A DNA stretch of 64,000 nt from Microbispora rosea (GCF_900156315.1 NZ_FTNI01000023.1:80542-144541), one strand, 5' to 3'. Shown: positions 15,444 through 25,552, counted from the stretch's first letter. Notes: generated from the sequence alone by a model not told the origin. Program-made: numbers and translations.

Positions 15444-16659
15444 GTGCCGATTCTTCCCTGCGCGCCACGCGCGCCGCGACCATCCGGGTCACCAGCACCG
15501 CCAGGCAGACGCCGCACATGCTCAGCACACCGGCCGCCACGACCGAGACCCGGGGGCCGGCCAGTTCGGAGAGCCAGCCCACCAGCGGCGCCCCGATCGG
15601 CGCTCCCCCGGTGAAGACCAGCACGTAGATCCCCATGACCCGGCCGCGCATCTCGGGAGAGGCGCCGAGCTGCACCATCGTGTTCGCGGTCGTGTTGACC
15701 GTGATCATCGCGATGCCCGCGGGGACGAGCATCAGCAGGAAGGCCGCGTACGCGGGGGCGAGCCCGGCGGCGACCTGGAACAGCCCGAAGCACAGCGCCC
15801 CGGCGATCAGGAACCTGCGGCTCGGCTTGACCCGTCGCGCGGCCAGCAGCGCCCCGCCGAACGCCCCGACGGCGAACGCGCTGGACGCCACGCCGAAGGA
15901 GGACGCGCCCGCGCCGAACGCCTGCTTGGCCATCAGCGCGATGCTTGTCGAGAAGCTCTGGGCGAAGATCGCCATGAACGCCACGAGCAGCAGCGGCAGC
16001 AGCAGGTCGGGCCGGCCGCCGACGTAGCGCAGGCCCGCACGCAACTGGCCCTTGCCGCGCGGCACGGGCTCCGGCGAGCGCAGCTCGGACACCCGCATGA
16101 GCGCGAGCCCGGTGATCACGGCGGCGAACGACACGGCGTTCAGCACGAAGATCGGGCCGGTGCCCATCCAGGAGATCAGCAGGCCGGCCACCGCCGGGCC
16201 GACGACCCGGGCGAGGTTGAAGGTCGAACTGTTCAGCGCGATGGCGTTCGGCAGGTCCCGCCGGCCCACCATCTCGACCACGAACGACTGCCGCGTGGGC
16301 ACCTCGACACAGGACACCAGGCCGAGCGTGAACGCCATGGCGTACACGTGCCAGACCTGGGCGGTCCCCGTGATGACCAGCACGCCCATGGTGAGCGCCA
16401 GCAGCCCCATGAGCGTCTGGGCCACCATGAGGATCCGGCGCTTGGGGTAGCGGTCCGCGATGACCCCGCCGAACATGCCGAACAGCATCGTCGGCAGGAA
16501 CTGCAGCGCCACGGTGACGCCGAGCGCCGAGCCGCGGCCGTGCGCGAGGTCGAGGACCAGCCAGTCCTGGGCAGTGCGCTGCATCCAGGTGCCGACGTTG
16601 GAGATCACGCCGCCGGAGGCGAACAGGCGGTAGTTGTAGGTCCGCAGCGAGCGGAACAT
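15406..16659 (-). CDS. MFS transporter (DHA3/MFS_3 type)
   Basis: A 417-residue twelve-helix transporter. MFS motif A-like GGVIADRYPKRRILMVAQ occurs in the loop 2-3 position, and there is a conserved VEVPTRQSFVVEMVGRRDLPNAIALNS stretch typical of the MFS_3 (enterobactin exporter-like) group. Starts at ATG 16659, five bases after the marR stop, and overlaps thpR by 38 bases at its end. Probably an efflux pump under MarR control; the substrate is unknown. Confidence 0.9.
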   Translation of the reverse strand: MFRSLRTYNYRLFASGGVISNVGTWMQRTAQDWLVLDLAHGRGSALGVTVALQFLPTMLFGMFGGVIADRYPKRRILMVAQTLMGLLALTMGVLVITGTAQVWHVYAMAFTLGLVSCVEVPTRQSFVVEMVGRRDLPNAIALNSSTFNLARVVGPAVAGLLISWMGTGPIFVLNAVSFAAVITGLALMRVSELRSPEPVPRGKGQLRAGLRYVGGRPDLLLPLLLVAFMAIFAQSFSTSIALMAKQAFGAGASSFGVASSAFAVGAFGGALLAARRVKPSRRFLIAGALCFGLFQVAAGLAPAYAAFLLMLVPAGIAMITVNTTANTMVQLGASPEMRGRVMGIYVLVFTGGAPIGAPLVGWLSELAGPRVSVVAAGVLSMCGVCLAVLVTRMVAARVARREESAREQIVRGAAAAA

Positions 16660-16664
16660 GCCGC

Positions 16665-17108
16665 CTACATCGTGGACAGCTTCTCCAGGATCGGCGCCGC
16701 CGCGCGCAGCGTCGCCCTCTCCTCCGGCGTCAGGTCCTTGAGCCGCTGCGCCAGCCAGGCTTCCTTGGTGAGGCGCTCCTCCTTCAGCAGCGCCGCTCCC
16801 TGCGGCGTCACGCTCACCGTCACCTGCCGGCGATCGGTCGGATGAGGTTTGCGCTCCAGCAGACCCCTCGCCTCCAGCTTGGCGATCACCCGGGTCATCG
16901 AAGGAGGCTGCACCTTCTCGTGCTCCGCGAGTTCGCCGGGGGTCATCGCGGTGTGGCGCTCGACGGCGACGAGCGTCGCGAGCTGTGTGGGCGTCAGTGA
17001 GTGGTGCGCGGCCTGCTTGCGCATCCGTCGCGTCAGCCGGGCGAGGGACACGCGCAAGGCGGACGCGAGAGCGGCGTCGCTGCGCAAGTTCTGGGCGTTC
17101 GTTAGCAT
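16665..17108 (-). CDS. MarR-family regulator
   Basis: A 147-residue winged-helix regulator. Core motif: LTPTQLATLVAVERH, then PGELAEHEKVQPPSMTRVIAKLEARGLLER and the wing PHPTDRRQVTVSVTPQG. MarR proteins release DNA on binding phenolic or oxidant ligands. First gene of marR-MFS-thpR. An inverted repeat GTTAGC/GCTAAC flanks the start codon and overlaps the -10, indicating autorepression. Confidence 0.95.
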   Translation of the reverse strand: MLTNAQNLRSDAALASALRVSLARLTRRMRKQAAHHSLTPTQLATLVAVERHTAMTPGELAEHEKVQPPSMTRVIAKLEARGLLERKPHPTDRRQVTVSVTPQGAALLKEERLTKEAWLAQRLKDLTPEERATLRAAAPILEKLSTM

Positions 17109-17132
17109 GACTCATTACCTTTGCTAACTATA
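17101..17132 (-). promoter_or_regulatory. marR promoter and operator
   Basis: TATAGT -10 (17127-17132, minus strand) overlaps GCTAAC (17123-17128). Its inverted partner GTTAGC (17101-17106) lies at the start codon, 16 bases away. Confidence 0.6.
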
Positions 17133-17222
17133 TGGCGCATGTCCGTATTCCTCCAAATCGTCCTGCTCTGCAGGGTGACCGCGACACACCGTACCGGCGC
17201 GGTCCACGCCATGGACGATCAA

Positions 17223-17250
17223 GGCCCGGCCCCCGCATGGGGGCCGGGCC
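17223..17250 (-). terminator. strong hairpin downstream of the VOC gene
   Basis: Perfect 12-bp arms GGCCCGGCCCCC/GGGGGCCGGGCC with a GCAT loop, 17 bases past the VOC stop codon. No long U tract, as is usual in high-GC actinobacteria. Confidence 0.8.
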
Positions 17251-17266
17251 TCGTACGCGCCTCGCG

Positions 17267-17692
17267 TCAGGCGAAGTCCTCCGGCGTGAACTCCCTGGGC
17301 TCGACCAGGACGAGCCAGTTGCCCTGGTTGTCGCGGATGACCGCCTCCACCCCGTACGGCCGATCCGAGGGCTCCTGCAGGATCGTCACGCCCTTGGCCG
17401 TGAGCTCCTGGCAGGTCTTGCGGCAGTCGTCCACGCGCAGTCCCAGGCCGCCGGCCTGGCCCTTGTCGAGCTGCCTGCGGTAGAAGTCGGTGCCCTCCTC
17501 GTCGAGCGGCGGCCCCGGCTTCATCAGCGTGATCTCGAGCTCCGGCTGGCCCGGGTGGTTGATGGTGACCCAGCGGAACCCGTCCAACTGGACGTCGGTG
17601 TTGGGGACGAAGCCGAGGACGTCCACGTAGAAGTCGCGGGCCTCGTCCTGGTCCTGGCAGTAAAGCGTGATCAAGGAGACGTTCCGAATCAT
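17267..17692 (-). CDS. VOC-family (glyoxalase-like) protein
   Basis: A 141-residue protein with two betaalphabetabetabeta modules: N-terminal (MIRNVSLITLYCQDQDEARDFYVDVLGFVPNTDV) and C-terminal (GLGLRVDDCRKTCQELTAKGVTILQEPSD ... VIRDNQGNWLVLVEP). The glyoxalase/bleomycin-resistance superfamily includes lyases, dioxygenases and binding proteins; metal ligands are not certain here. It lies 10 bases downstream of an AraC regulator in the same direction, so probably co-transcribed. Confidence 0.88.
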   Translation of the reverse strand: MIRNVSLITLYCQDQDEARDFYVDVLGFVPNTDVQLDGFRWVTINHPGQPELEITLMKPGPPLDEEGTDFYRRQLDKGQAGGLGLRVDDCRKTCQELTAKGVTILQEPSDRPYGVEAVIRDNQGNWLVLVEPREFTPEDFA

Positions 17693-17702
17693 GCGGAAGA
17701 CG

Positions 17703-18185
17703 CTACTGCGCCCCCTCTGACCTGGGCTTCTCCGAAATTGCACAATCGTCGTGCCGCTTCGGCGCGCCCTCGAGGTGGAGCACTCCGTTCATGAACAGGT
17801 AGCAGCCGGGGACGCGGGGGCCGCCGCGCGCCGCCCACCGGTCGCGGTATTCGCTCGGGCTCTCCCCCACCATCCGGCGGAACTTGGCCGAGAACGACCC
17901 CAGGCTGCTGAAGCCCACGGCCATGCAGATCTCGGTCACCGTCAGGTTGGCGAAACGCAGCAGATCCTGGGCGCGCTCCAGCCGCCGCCGGGTGAGGTAG
18001 CGCATCGGCGTCTCGCCGTACGCCGCCTCGAAGGAACGGACGAAGTAAAACTTGGAGACCCCGGCGACGGCCGCGAGCCGGTCGAGATCGAGCTCGCTCC
18101 GGTAGTCGCGGTCCATGCGGTCCCTGGCCAGGCGCAGCCGAGGCAGCAACTCCGCCGGCACCGCCCGCTGTCCCCTCACGGCCAC
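17703..18185 (-). CDS. AraC-family regulator (HTH domain only, with C-terminal tail)
   Basis: A 160-residue protein. The double-HTH AraC DNA-binding domain spans about 22-118 (LDLDRLAAVAGVSKFYFVRSFEAAYGETP ... LTVTEICMAVGFSSLGSFSAKFRRMVGESPSEYR), followed by a 40-residue tail with CYLFMNGVLHLEG. There is no N-terminal sensor domain; the tail may serve instead. It heads a two-gene operon with the VOC protein. Confidence 0.9.
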   Translation of the reverse strand: MAVRGQRAVPAELLPRLRLARDRMDRDYRSELDLDRLAAVAGVSKFYFVRSFEAAYGETPMRYLTRRRLERAQDLLRFANLTVTEICMAVGFSSLGSFSAKFRRMVGESPSEYRDRWAARGGPRVPGCYLFMNGVLHLEGAPKRHDDCAISEKPRSEGAQ

Positions 18186-18236
18186 GTTTCGACCCTAGCC
18201 CGCCCCACCGACAGATTCCCGCACTTGCCGAGGCGT

Positions 18237-18271
18237 TCTAACAGCGTTAGATTGGTTCTAACGCTGTTAGA
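18237..18271. promoter_or_regulatory. twin TetR operators
   Basis: TCTAACAGCGTTAGA (18237-18251) and TCTAACGCTGTTAGA (18257-18271) are exact reverse complements of each other, and each is itself a CTAAC-N3-GTTAG palindrome. Centres are 20 bp apart, immediately upstream of the AAGGAG Shine-Dalgarno sequence of the TetR gene. Confidence 0.75.
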
Positions 18272-18281
18272 AAGGAGCCGT

Positions 18282-18845
18282 ATGAGCCCGGCCTCACGCA
18301 TCGACACCGAGGGGATCGTCCGCGCCGCCTTCGACGTCCTGGACCGGGAGGGCTTCGCCGCCCTCTCGATGCGCACGCTGGCCGCGCGGCTGGAGGTGAA
18401 GGCGGCGTCGCTTTACTACCACGTGCCGAACAAGGCGGCCCTGCTCCAGCTGGTCGCGGACCGCGTCGCACGTCAGGTGATCGCGGCGTTCGCCCCCGGC
18501 CTGCCGTGGCGGGAACTGCTGCACGGCATGGCGCGCGACCTGCGCGAGGCCCTGCGGACCCACCCCGGGGCCGCGGCCGTCGTCGCCGTGCGGAACACCT
18601 CGCCTGAGGTGTTCGAGAAGGCCGTTCCCCTCGTCCTGTCGGCCATGCACGAAGGGCTGCGCCTCACCGACGACGAAGCGCTCCATCTGGTGCAGGCGCT
18701 GTACGTCCTGGTGACCGGTCTCGCCCTGGCCGAGTTCGGCGAGACGCCGGATCCGCCGGCCGCACCCGCCGCCTACTACGACGCCTGGTTCGACACCGCC
18801 GTCTCGACGTTCCTGGACGGAATCCAGGCGCGGCACGGCGCGTGA
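18282..18845 (+). CDS. TetR-family regulator
   Basis: A 187-residue regulator of the TetR/TetR_C type. HTH near 13-55 (GIVRAAFDVLDREGFAALSMRTLAARLEVKAASLYYHVPNKAALL) and a TetR_C-like ligand domain. The ATG at 18282 is preceded by AAAGGAG at a good distance and directly by two operators, so it is autoregulated. The membrane-protein gene begins 34 bases downstream on the same strand and probably shares the transcript. A much longer open frame starting at 17751 is antisense to the AraC gene and is not real. Confidence 0.93.
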   Translation: MSPASRIDTEGIVRAAFDVLDREGFAALSMRTLAARLEVKAASLYYHVPNKAALLQLVADRVARQVIAAFAPGLPWRELLHGMARDLREALRTHPGAAAVVAVRNTSPEVFEKAVPLVLSAMHEGLRLTDDEALHLVQALYVLVTGLALAEFGETPDPPAAPAAYYDAWFDTAVSTFLDGIQARHGA

Positions 18846-18879
18846 CCCCTCGCCCCCCGCTCAGGAAGGACTCCCCGCC

Positions 18880-19350
18880 GTGTTACTCGCCGCACTGCTC
18901 CTGGTCGTCGCCGCCGACGCCTACTTCGTCGTGACCACGCTCGCCGACCTCTTCCCGTTCAACAACGTGCGAGAGGCGAAGAGGTCGGAGAAGCTGACCG
19001 AGGTGACCGTGAACGCGCCGGTCCTGGCCCTCCCCGCCCTGCTGCTGGTCTGGGCGTCCGCGGCGGGTCTGCCCGTCCTCGCCTACGCCGCGGCGGCCGT
19101 CGAACTGCTCGCGCTCCTGGGCGGCCTGGCCCTGTGGTGGCTGCCGTACCTGGCGGGGGTGACCGTGCCGTGGGCGACGGCGGGCACGGGCGAGACCTGG
19201 GCCGCGCTGCACGCGCGCACCTACGCGAAGACCGTCATCGTGCTCCCCCGCCGGGGAGATCGTCCACGGCCCAATCTGGAGCACATGATCCTGCACACGC
19301 TCATGCTCCTGGCCACCGTCTGCGCGTTCGCCGCCGCCCGCGCGATCTGA
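18880..19350 (+). CDS. four-helix membrane protein of unknown function
   Basis: A 156-residue protein from GTG 18880, with AGGAAGG at the upstream Shine-Dalgarno position. Hydrophobic helices at about 2-20, 45-66, 70-92 and 135-155, and a conserved-looking polar loop (WAALHARTYAKTVIVLPRRGDRPRPNLEH). No recognised family. Co-directional with the TetR gene 34 bases upstream and presumably the gene it controls; an export or membrane-stress role is possible. Confidence 0.75.
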   Translation: MLLAALLLVVAADAYFVVTTLADLFPFNNVREAKRSEKLTEVTVNAPVLALPALLLVWASAAGLPVLAYAAAAVELLALLGGLALWWLPYLAGVTVPWATAGTGETWAALHARTYAKTVIVLPRRGDRPRPNLEHMILHTLMLLATVCAFAAARAI

Positions 19351-19358
19351 CATGCGAA

Positions 19359-19389
19359 GAGGCCGCCGCGGCGTCGCCACGGCGGCCTC
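19359..19389. terminator. bidirectional hairpin terminator
   Basis: Arms GAGGCCGCCG/CGGCGGCCTC with an 11-base loop, centred between the convergent membrane-protein and permease genes. Confidence 0.75.
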
Positions 19390-19402
19390 CGTACCGCGCG
19401 GA

Positions 19403-20866
<1,464 letters not shown>

Positions 20867-20989
20867 GGGGTTCGCATTCACGCGCGCAGAGTCGCAGGCC
20901 CTTACCATCCGCGGAAAGAGCCAGGGGAGCAGCGTTGTCCTTTCGTGACGGGTTTGTCATGGAGATACCGGCTCACTGCCGCGACCTTC

Positions 20990-20995
20990 TAAGCT
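20990..20995 (+). promoter_or_regulatory. -10 element, leaderless promoter
   Basis: TAAGCT, seven bases before GTG 21003 of the DUF2530 gene. Confidence 0.6.
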
Positions 20996-21002
20996 GGCTG
21001 GC

Positions 21003-21263
21003 GTGAGCGAACGCCGGCCGGACCCCATGCCTCTCAGGACGAGGGACACCCTCACGATCCTGGTCGGGACGGCCCTGTGGGCGATCGCCCTGGCCGTCGT
21101 GCTGCTGGTGGTCAGACCGGCCGACCCGCGGCCTGTCTGGGTCTGCGTCGCGGGGATCGGCCTCGGCCTGTTCGGCATCCTCTACATCCGCCGCCGCGAC
21201 GCCCGCCTGCGCGAGCCCGTCCCCGCCGCCGAAACCGGCGAATCGGAACCCCGCCGCCCCTGA
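21003..21263 (+). CDS. DUF2530 small membrane protein
   Basis: 86 residues with two transmembrane helices (about 17-36 and 44-61) separated by the turn RPADPRPVW and followed by an Arg-rich cytoplasmic tail (IRRRDARLRE). This matches the actinobacterial DUF2530 family, whose members often lie next to NCS2 permeases, as here on the divergent strand. Function unknown. The start GTG is set by the TAAGCT element seven bases upstream. Confidence 0.85.
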   Translation: MSERRPDPMPLRTRDTLTILVGTALWAIALAVVLLVVRPADPRPVWVCVAGIGLGLFGILYIRRRDARLREPVPAAETGESEPRRP

Positions 21264-21274
21264 GCGGAGCAGCT

Positions 21275-21703
21275 TCAGCCGAGCCCGCCCTCCCTCGCGG
21301 GTTCCCACCACGTCAGGTGGCCGGTCGCCTCGGCCACCGGCTCGATGATCTCCCACGCCTCGGCGATCAGACCGTCGTCGAGCCGCCAGATGTCGACGAC
21401 CGCGATCTCCGGCGCGGCATCGGGCAGCCGGCGCAGCGAGTGCATCACGACGTGGTCACCGTCGGCCAGCAGGTGCCGGATCTCCACCCGCATGCCGGCG
21501 AGCGGGACGAGAGCGGCGCGGACGTCGGCGAGCCACTCCGCCTTGGTCCTCGTCCCGTCCGGCCGGTGGTGGACGAAGTCGTCGCGTAGCGACGAGGCGA
21601 GCGTGTCGACGTCACCGGTCGCGATCAGTGCGGCGAGTGCCTGCCGCACGATGCTCCCGTTGTCTGTGCTCCCGTTGTCTGTGGTCATGTCCTTGGCTTG
21701 CAT
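21275..21703 (-). CDS. SnoaL/NTF2-like protein
   Basis: A 142-residue cone-shaped alpha+beta protein of the NTF2 superfamily (VRQALAALIATGDVDTLASSLRDDFVHHRPDG ... ADGDHVVMHSLRR ... VVDIWRLDDGLIAEAWEIIEPV). Members are small-molecule isomerases, cyclases or binding proteins; the pocket residues do not define a reaction here. Starts at ATG 21703 or 21688; the N-terminus holds a short duplicated segment (TDNGS twice). Divergent from the XRE regulator across a perfect palindrome, so probably its target. Confidence 0.82.
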   Translation of the reverse strand: MQAKDMTTDNGSTDNGSIVRQALAALIATGDVDTLASSLRDDFVHHRPDGTRTKAEWLADVRAALVPLAGMRVEIRHLLADGDHVVMHSLRRLPDAAPEIAVVDIWRLDDGLIAEAWEIIEPVAEATGHLTWWEPAREGGLG

Positions 21704-21737
21704 GATCGGCAGTGTTTCCGCCGCTCGCGTGGATTGT

Positions 21738-21758
21738 CGATGAAATGGCATTTCATCG
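21738..21758. promoter_or_regulatory. perfect palindromic operator
   Basis: Ten-base arms CGATGAAATG (21738-21747) and CATTTCATCG (21749-21758) around a single G, between the SnoaL-like gene and its divergent XRE regulator. Confidence 0.75.
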
Positions 21759-21778
21759 GCGTACGGCTCGCCCGGGAG

Positions 21779-21784
21779 TAGCAT
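21779..21784 (+). promoter_or_regulatory. -10 element of the XRE gene
   Basis: TAGCAT, eight bases before ATG 21793; consistent with a leaderless message. Confidence 0.5.
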
Positions 21785-21792
21785 CGGCGGCC

Positions 21793-22581
21793 ATGCACAC
21801 GGTCGGGGAACTGTTGCGGCGGTGGCGGCATCACCGGCGGCTCAGCCAGCTGGATCTCGCGATCGCCGCCGACGTCTCGGCCCGCCACGTCAGCCTGGTG
21901 GAGACCGGCAAGTCCCACCCGAGCGCCGACATGATCCTGCGGCTCGCCGAACAGCTCGACGTGCCGTTGCGCGAGCGCAACCGGCTGTTGCTCGCCGCCG
22001 GCTTCGCCCCCCGCTACGCCGAGCGGCCGCTCGACGGAGACGAGCTGTCGGCCGCCCGCGACGCGATCGGGAGGGTCATCCGGGCGCACGAGCCGTACCC
22101 CGCGCTGGTCGTCGACCGCCGGTGGAACATCGTGATGGCCAACAGCGCCCTCGACCCGTTCCTCGCCCACGTGGCGCCCGATCTGTTGCGGCCGCCGATC
22201 AACATGGTGCGGCTCGGGCTCGACCCGCGCGGGCTCGCTCCGCACATCGTCAACCTGGCCGAGGTACGGGCGCTGCTCCGTATCCGGATCGGACGTCAGC
22301 TCGTCGTCGCTCCCAGCGCCGAGCTGACCGCGCTCTACGAGGAGCTGCTGGCACCGGGTGCGGGCCCCGAGGACGCGCGGCACCCGATCGAGGCCGAGAT
22401 CGCCGTTCCGATGATCTTCCGCTTCGGCGGACGGGAACTGCGGCTGTTCTCGACCACCACCACGTTCGGCACCCCGATGGACATCACCCTGGACGAGGTC
22501 GCGATCGAGTCGTACTACCCCGCGGACGTGGAGACCGCCGCGTACTTCACCGCGTTCGGCCAGGCCTCCTGCGACGCCTAG
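21793..22581 (+). CDS. XRE-family regulator with MmyB-like ligand domain
   Basis: 262 residues: Cro/CI-type HTH at about 6-62 (GELLRRWRHHRRLSQLDLAIAADVSARHVSLVETGKSHPSADMILRLAEQL) and a C-terminal PAS-like MmyB ligand-binding domain from about 95 (YPALVVDRRWNIVMANSAL). MmyB-like regulators are abundant in actinobacteria, usually divergent from a single oxidoreductase or small enzyme gene that they repress. The divergent SnoaL-like gene and the palindrome fit this. Convergent with the sacsin-like gene; the stop codons overlap. Confidence 0.93.
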   Translation: MHTVGELLRRWRHHRRLSQLDLAIAADVSARHVSLVETGKSHPSADMILRLAEQLDVPLRERNRLLLAAGFAPRYAERPLDGDELSAARDAIGRVIRAHEPYPALVVDRRWNIVMANSALDPFLAHVAPDLLRPPINMVRLGLDPRGLAPHIVNLAEVRALLRIRIGRQLVVAPSAELTALYEELLAPGAGPEDARHPIEAEIAVPMIFRFGGRELRLFSTTTTFGTPMDITLDEVAIESYYPADVETAAYFTAFGQASCDA

Positions 22582-25550
22582 ATCGAGGCCGTGGGGTCGA
22601 GGTCGGCCTCGGCGAGCAGCAGGGGGACCCGGGCGGGATCGCGCAGGAGCGCCGCCACGGCGAGGCGGTCGCCCCACTGGCCGGAGGCCCACGCGAGTCC
22701 CCTGGCCAGGCCGTCGACGCCGGTCGCGTGCACCGCGCCCTCGAAGAACCGCCACGGCACCGGCCTGCCGTCCACGAGCAGCTCGTCGTGCTCGACGTAC
22801 GTCGCGGGGGCGCCGGGCAGCAGCGACCGCACCTCGGGCGGCACGGGCTTCTCGGTTCCGGCCGAGGTGACCGCGCCGGTGACCACCTCACCGGCGAGCG
22901 GCAGGTCGAGCACCTCCGACAGCGCCTCGGCGAGGTCGAACGGCGCGAGCACTAGCGGCCGGTCCTCCACCAGGGCGAGCAGGTCGGGCGCCTCCACCAC
23001 GACCGGGCCGTCCTCGACGTCCGCGACCGTGACCGTGCCCTTCAGCACGACCCGTACGGCCTCGGGCGGGCTCACCCGCGCGGGGTCGACGGCCGCCAGC
23101 GCGATCCACAGGGACCGCAGCTGGGCCCGGTCGACCTCGAGGGACGAGTCGGCCAGCAGGTCGAGCAGCTCTTCCGGGCCGCCGTGCGAGTCGAGCAGCT
23201 CGGTGAGCGTGGACCGGACGCCGATCATCTTCAGCGCGTCCGCGTCGATCCCCGCCGGCGCCTCGCCGTACAGGCCGAACAGCAGCGGGTCGCCCGCCGG
23301 GAGCCGCAGCTCCGTCGGCCTGCGCCCGCCGAGCACCTGGTGCCGCGACAGCCACCAGGCCGTGTACGACGGCACCTCGACGGTCTCCCCCGCGGCGAGC
23401 ACCCGCAGGGGCCGCAGGGCGGCGCGCAGCGGGGGCCGCGACAGCAGCGCGAGGGCGCTCGGCCAGTCGGCGACGTACTCCAGGTCGCGTACGGCGGTGA
23501 ACTCCCGGACCACCGGCGGCACGTCGAGATCGGTGTTCAGCAAGCCGGGCAGCAGGTCGAGCACGGCCTCCAGCCACTCGTCCTCGAGGTCGAGGTCGTG
23601 GTCGCACTCGGTGGGGTCGAGCAGCACGTCGGAGTCGTTCACCACGGCGAAGCCGTCGAGCACCCCGGCCGCCGCCAGCACGTGCGGGCCGAACTTCTCC
23701 ACCAGGTCGGGGGCGGCGACGCCGAACGGCACCTCGGGGTCGATGAGACCGGCCAGCGAGCCCTCGGCCAGCAGCAGCTCGCCCGCCGCGTACAGCTCGC
23801 CGTCGGCGCCGCGCAGCGCCAGTTCGGCCAGCCACGGGGCCTCCCCCGCGGTCAGGCCCGCCGCGTCGACCAGGGCCAGCACGGCCTGGGCCACCGGCTC
23901 GGGGTCGGTGCTGTTCAGCGACTCGGACACGGCCGCGTGGGTGAGCGGGTCCTCCAGCACCGTACGCGGGGTCGCCTCGGCCGCGCCCAGCCGTAGCAGC
24001 AGCGGGTGCGCGGCGTCCGGGTGGACGATCCGCAGCCCCAGCGGCGCCAGCAGGGCAGGGTCAAAGGTGCCCGACTCCTGTGACAGCACGAGCGTGCCGC
24101 GCGGGCCGCGCACCAGGCGGCCGTCGGCCAGCGGCACGGCGATCGCGCCGATCGCCTCCGGGTCGTCGGCGGGCAGCACCTCGTAGAGCGACCGCCACCA
24201 GGCCGGGTCCTTGTCCTCCACGGCCTCGCCGGACAGCATGTCCACGACGTCGGCCAGGTCGGCCCGGCGCACGCCGAGCGTGGTCAGGGCCGGGTTCCGG
24301 GAGGACCAGCCCGCGGGCAGCAGCCCCGGCACGATGCCGGCGATCTTCTCCAGGAACGCGGCCTGCCCCTCGACCGCCCTGGCCTGGTTTCCCGGCACGA
24401 CGCCCTCGGAGATCGTCGGCAGCAGCGGCGTGTCCGGCAGCGCCTTGACGATCTCCCGCCTGATCGCCGCGTCGAGCGCGCCCTTGCCCATCAGGCCGGG
24501 CACGAGGTCGAGCAGGTCCGGAGTCGCGGGAAGCTCCCCCAGCAGCCGTACGTACGTCTCGGCTGCCCTGGCGACCAGGAAGTCGGTGAGCGGCCCGGGG
24601 GCGACGTGCCGCCGGTCGGTGGTCATCGGGAACGACGCGATCAGCAGCGCGGGCAGGTCGAGCGGCTCGTCGCTCGGTGTCGGCGCGTGCACGACCCTGT
24701 GCACAACCCCGCGGACGTCGCCGCGGCGGTCGCCGGGGACGGCCCAGCGGACCTCCCAGTAGGGCCGGGCCCGCTCCTCGGTCGGCCGGTCGGCGAACAA
24801 CTCGGCCACCTGCTCGGGGCCGAACGTGCCCGACTCGGCGACCACGTGCCAGCCCTCGGCCGAGATCGTGCGGGTCCGCCCGTCCACCTCGATCTCGACG
24901 GCCTCCAGCGCCGGCATCGACAGCGGCAGCGCGGGCCCCGCCTCCTCAAGCATCCGCCGTACGGCCTGCTCGGCCGCCTCGTCACGCAGCGGGAGCCGGA
25001 CCAGCGTGTCGAATCCCTCGGGGGCCTCGGGCGAGTCGTCGGAGAACGGCAGCCGCAGCAGCGGGACGTGCCCCTCGCGGCCCTCCAGCTCGGCCGCGAG
25101 CTCCGGCCTGGCGGCGACCAGAGCGGCGGTCTCCTCACGGGACCACCGCACCCCGTGCACCTCGCCCGAGGGCAGCCGAGAGGCGATCGAGGGCGTGTCG
25201 GTGACCGACACCACGGCGGCGAAGCCGACGCCGAACCGGCCGGCCGCCCCCGCCTCGTCCTTCTTGCCCGAGACGCGGAGGGTGCACAGGCCCTCGACGC
25301 CGGTCTGGTCGAGCGGCGCGCCGACGTTGGCGGCCAGCAGCACACCGTCGGCGAGCGTCAGCCGCAGGCGGCCCGGGACGCCGGCCCGCAGCGCGGCGTC
25401 GGCGGCGTTCTGGGCGAGCTCCACGACCAGCCGGTCGCGGTAGCCGCCGAGGGCGAAGTCCTCCTCGGCGTTGGCGTCCTCGCGGAAGCGGGCAGGGGAG
25501 GCCGTCCAGGCCGCGAGAACGGTGTCACGCAGGCGTGCGGTATCGAACAT
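22578..25550 (-). CDS. sacsin-like GHKL ATPase, large chaperone-type protein
   Basis: 990 residues. The N-terminal 200 residues carry an Hsp90/sacsin-type ATP-binding fold: N-box ELAQNAADAA (about 44-53), DGVLLAANVGAPLD, and the lid/G2 segment GRFGVGFAAVVSVTDTPSIASR. The remaining about 780 residues are Leu/Ala/Asp/Glu-rich with no recognised domain. Members of this family are annotated in actinobacteria as sacsin N-terminal ATPase-like or Hsp90-like proteins, and their clients are unknown. Starts at ATG 25550; the DUF3027 stop codon lies two bases upstream, so it is the second gene of an operon. A longer frame reaching 25808 is antisense-like extension through DUF3027. Confidence 0.88.
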   Translation of the reverse strand: MFDTARLRDTVLAAWTASPARFREDANAEEDFALGGYRDRLVVELAQNAADAALRAGVPGRLRLTLADGVLLAANVGAPLDQTGVEGLCTLRVSGKKDEAGAAGRFGVGFAAVVSVTDTPSIASRLPSGEVHGVRWSREETAALVAARPELAAELEGREGHVPLLRLPFSDDSPEAPEGFDTLVRLPLRDEAAEQAVRRMLEEAGPALPLSMPALEAVEIEVDGRTRTISAEGWHVVAESGTFGPEQVAELFADRPTEERARPYWEVRWAVPGDRRGDVRGVVHRVVHAPTPSDEPLDLPALLIASFPMTTDRRHVAPGPLTDFLVARAAETYVRLLGELPATPDLLDLVPGLMGKGALDAAIRREIVKALPDTPLLPTISEGVVPGNQARAVEGQAAFLEKIAGIVPGLLPAGWSSRNPALTTLGVRRADLADVVDMLSGEAVEDKDPAWWRSLYEVLPADDPEAIGAIAVPLADGRLVRGPRGTLVLSQESGTFDPALLAPLGLRIVHPDAAHPLLLRLGAAEATPRTVLEDPLTHAAVSESLNSTDPEPVAQAVLALVDAAGLTAGEAPWLAELALRGADGELYAAGELLLAEGSLAGLIDPEVPFGVAAPDLVEKFGPHVLAAAGVLDGFAVVNDSDVLLDPTECDHDLDLEDEWLEAVLDLLPGLLNTDLDVPPVVREFTAVRDLEYVADWPSALALLSRPPLRAALRPLRVLAAGETVEVPSYTAWWLSRHQVLGGRRPTELRLPAGDPLLFGLYGEAPAGIDADALKMIGVRSTLTELLDSHGGPEELLDLLADSSLEVDRAQLRSLWIALAAVDPARVSPPEAVRVVLKGTVTVADVEDGPVVVEAPDLLALVEDRPLVLAPFDLAEALSEVLDLPLAGEVVTGAVTSAGTEKPVPPEVRSLLPGAPATYVEHDELLVDGRPVPWRFFEGAVHATGVDGLARGLAWASGQWGDRLAVAALLRDPARVPLLLAEADLDPTASI

Positions 25551-25552
25551 GA

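Noticed and set aside
17751..18281. Upstream extension of the TetR gene by 177 codons
   Set aside because: It is antisense to the AraC gene and starts before the twin operators; the proper ATG is at 18282.
20867..21002. Purine riboswitch before the NCS2 permease
   Set aside because: The 135-bp intergenic has none of the conserved three-way-junction loop sequences.
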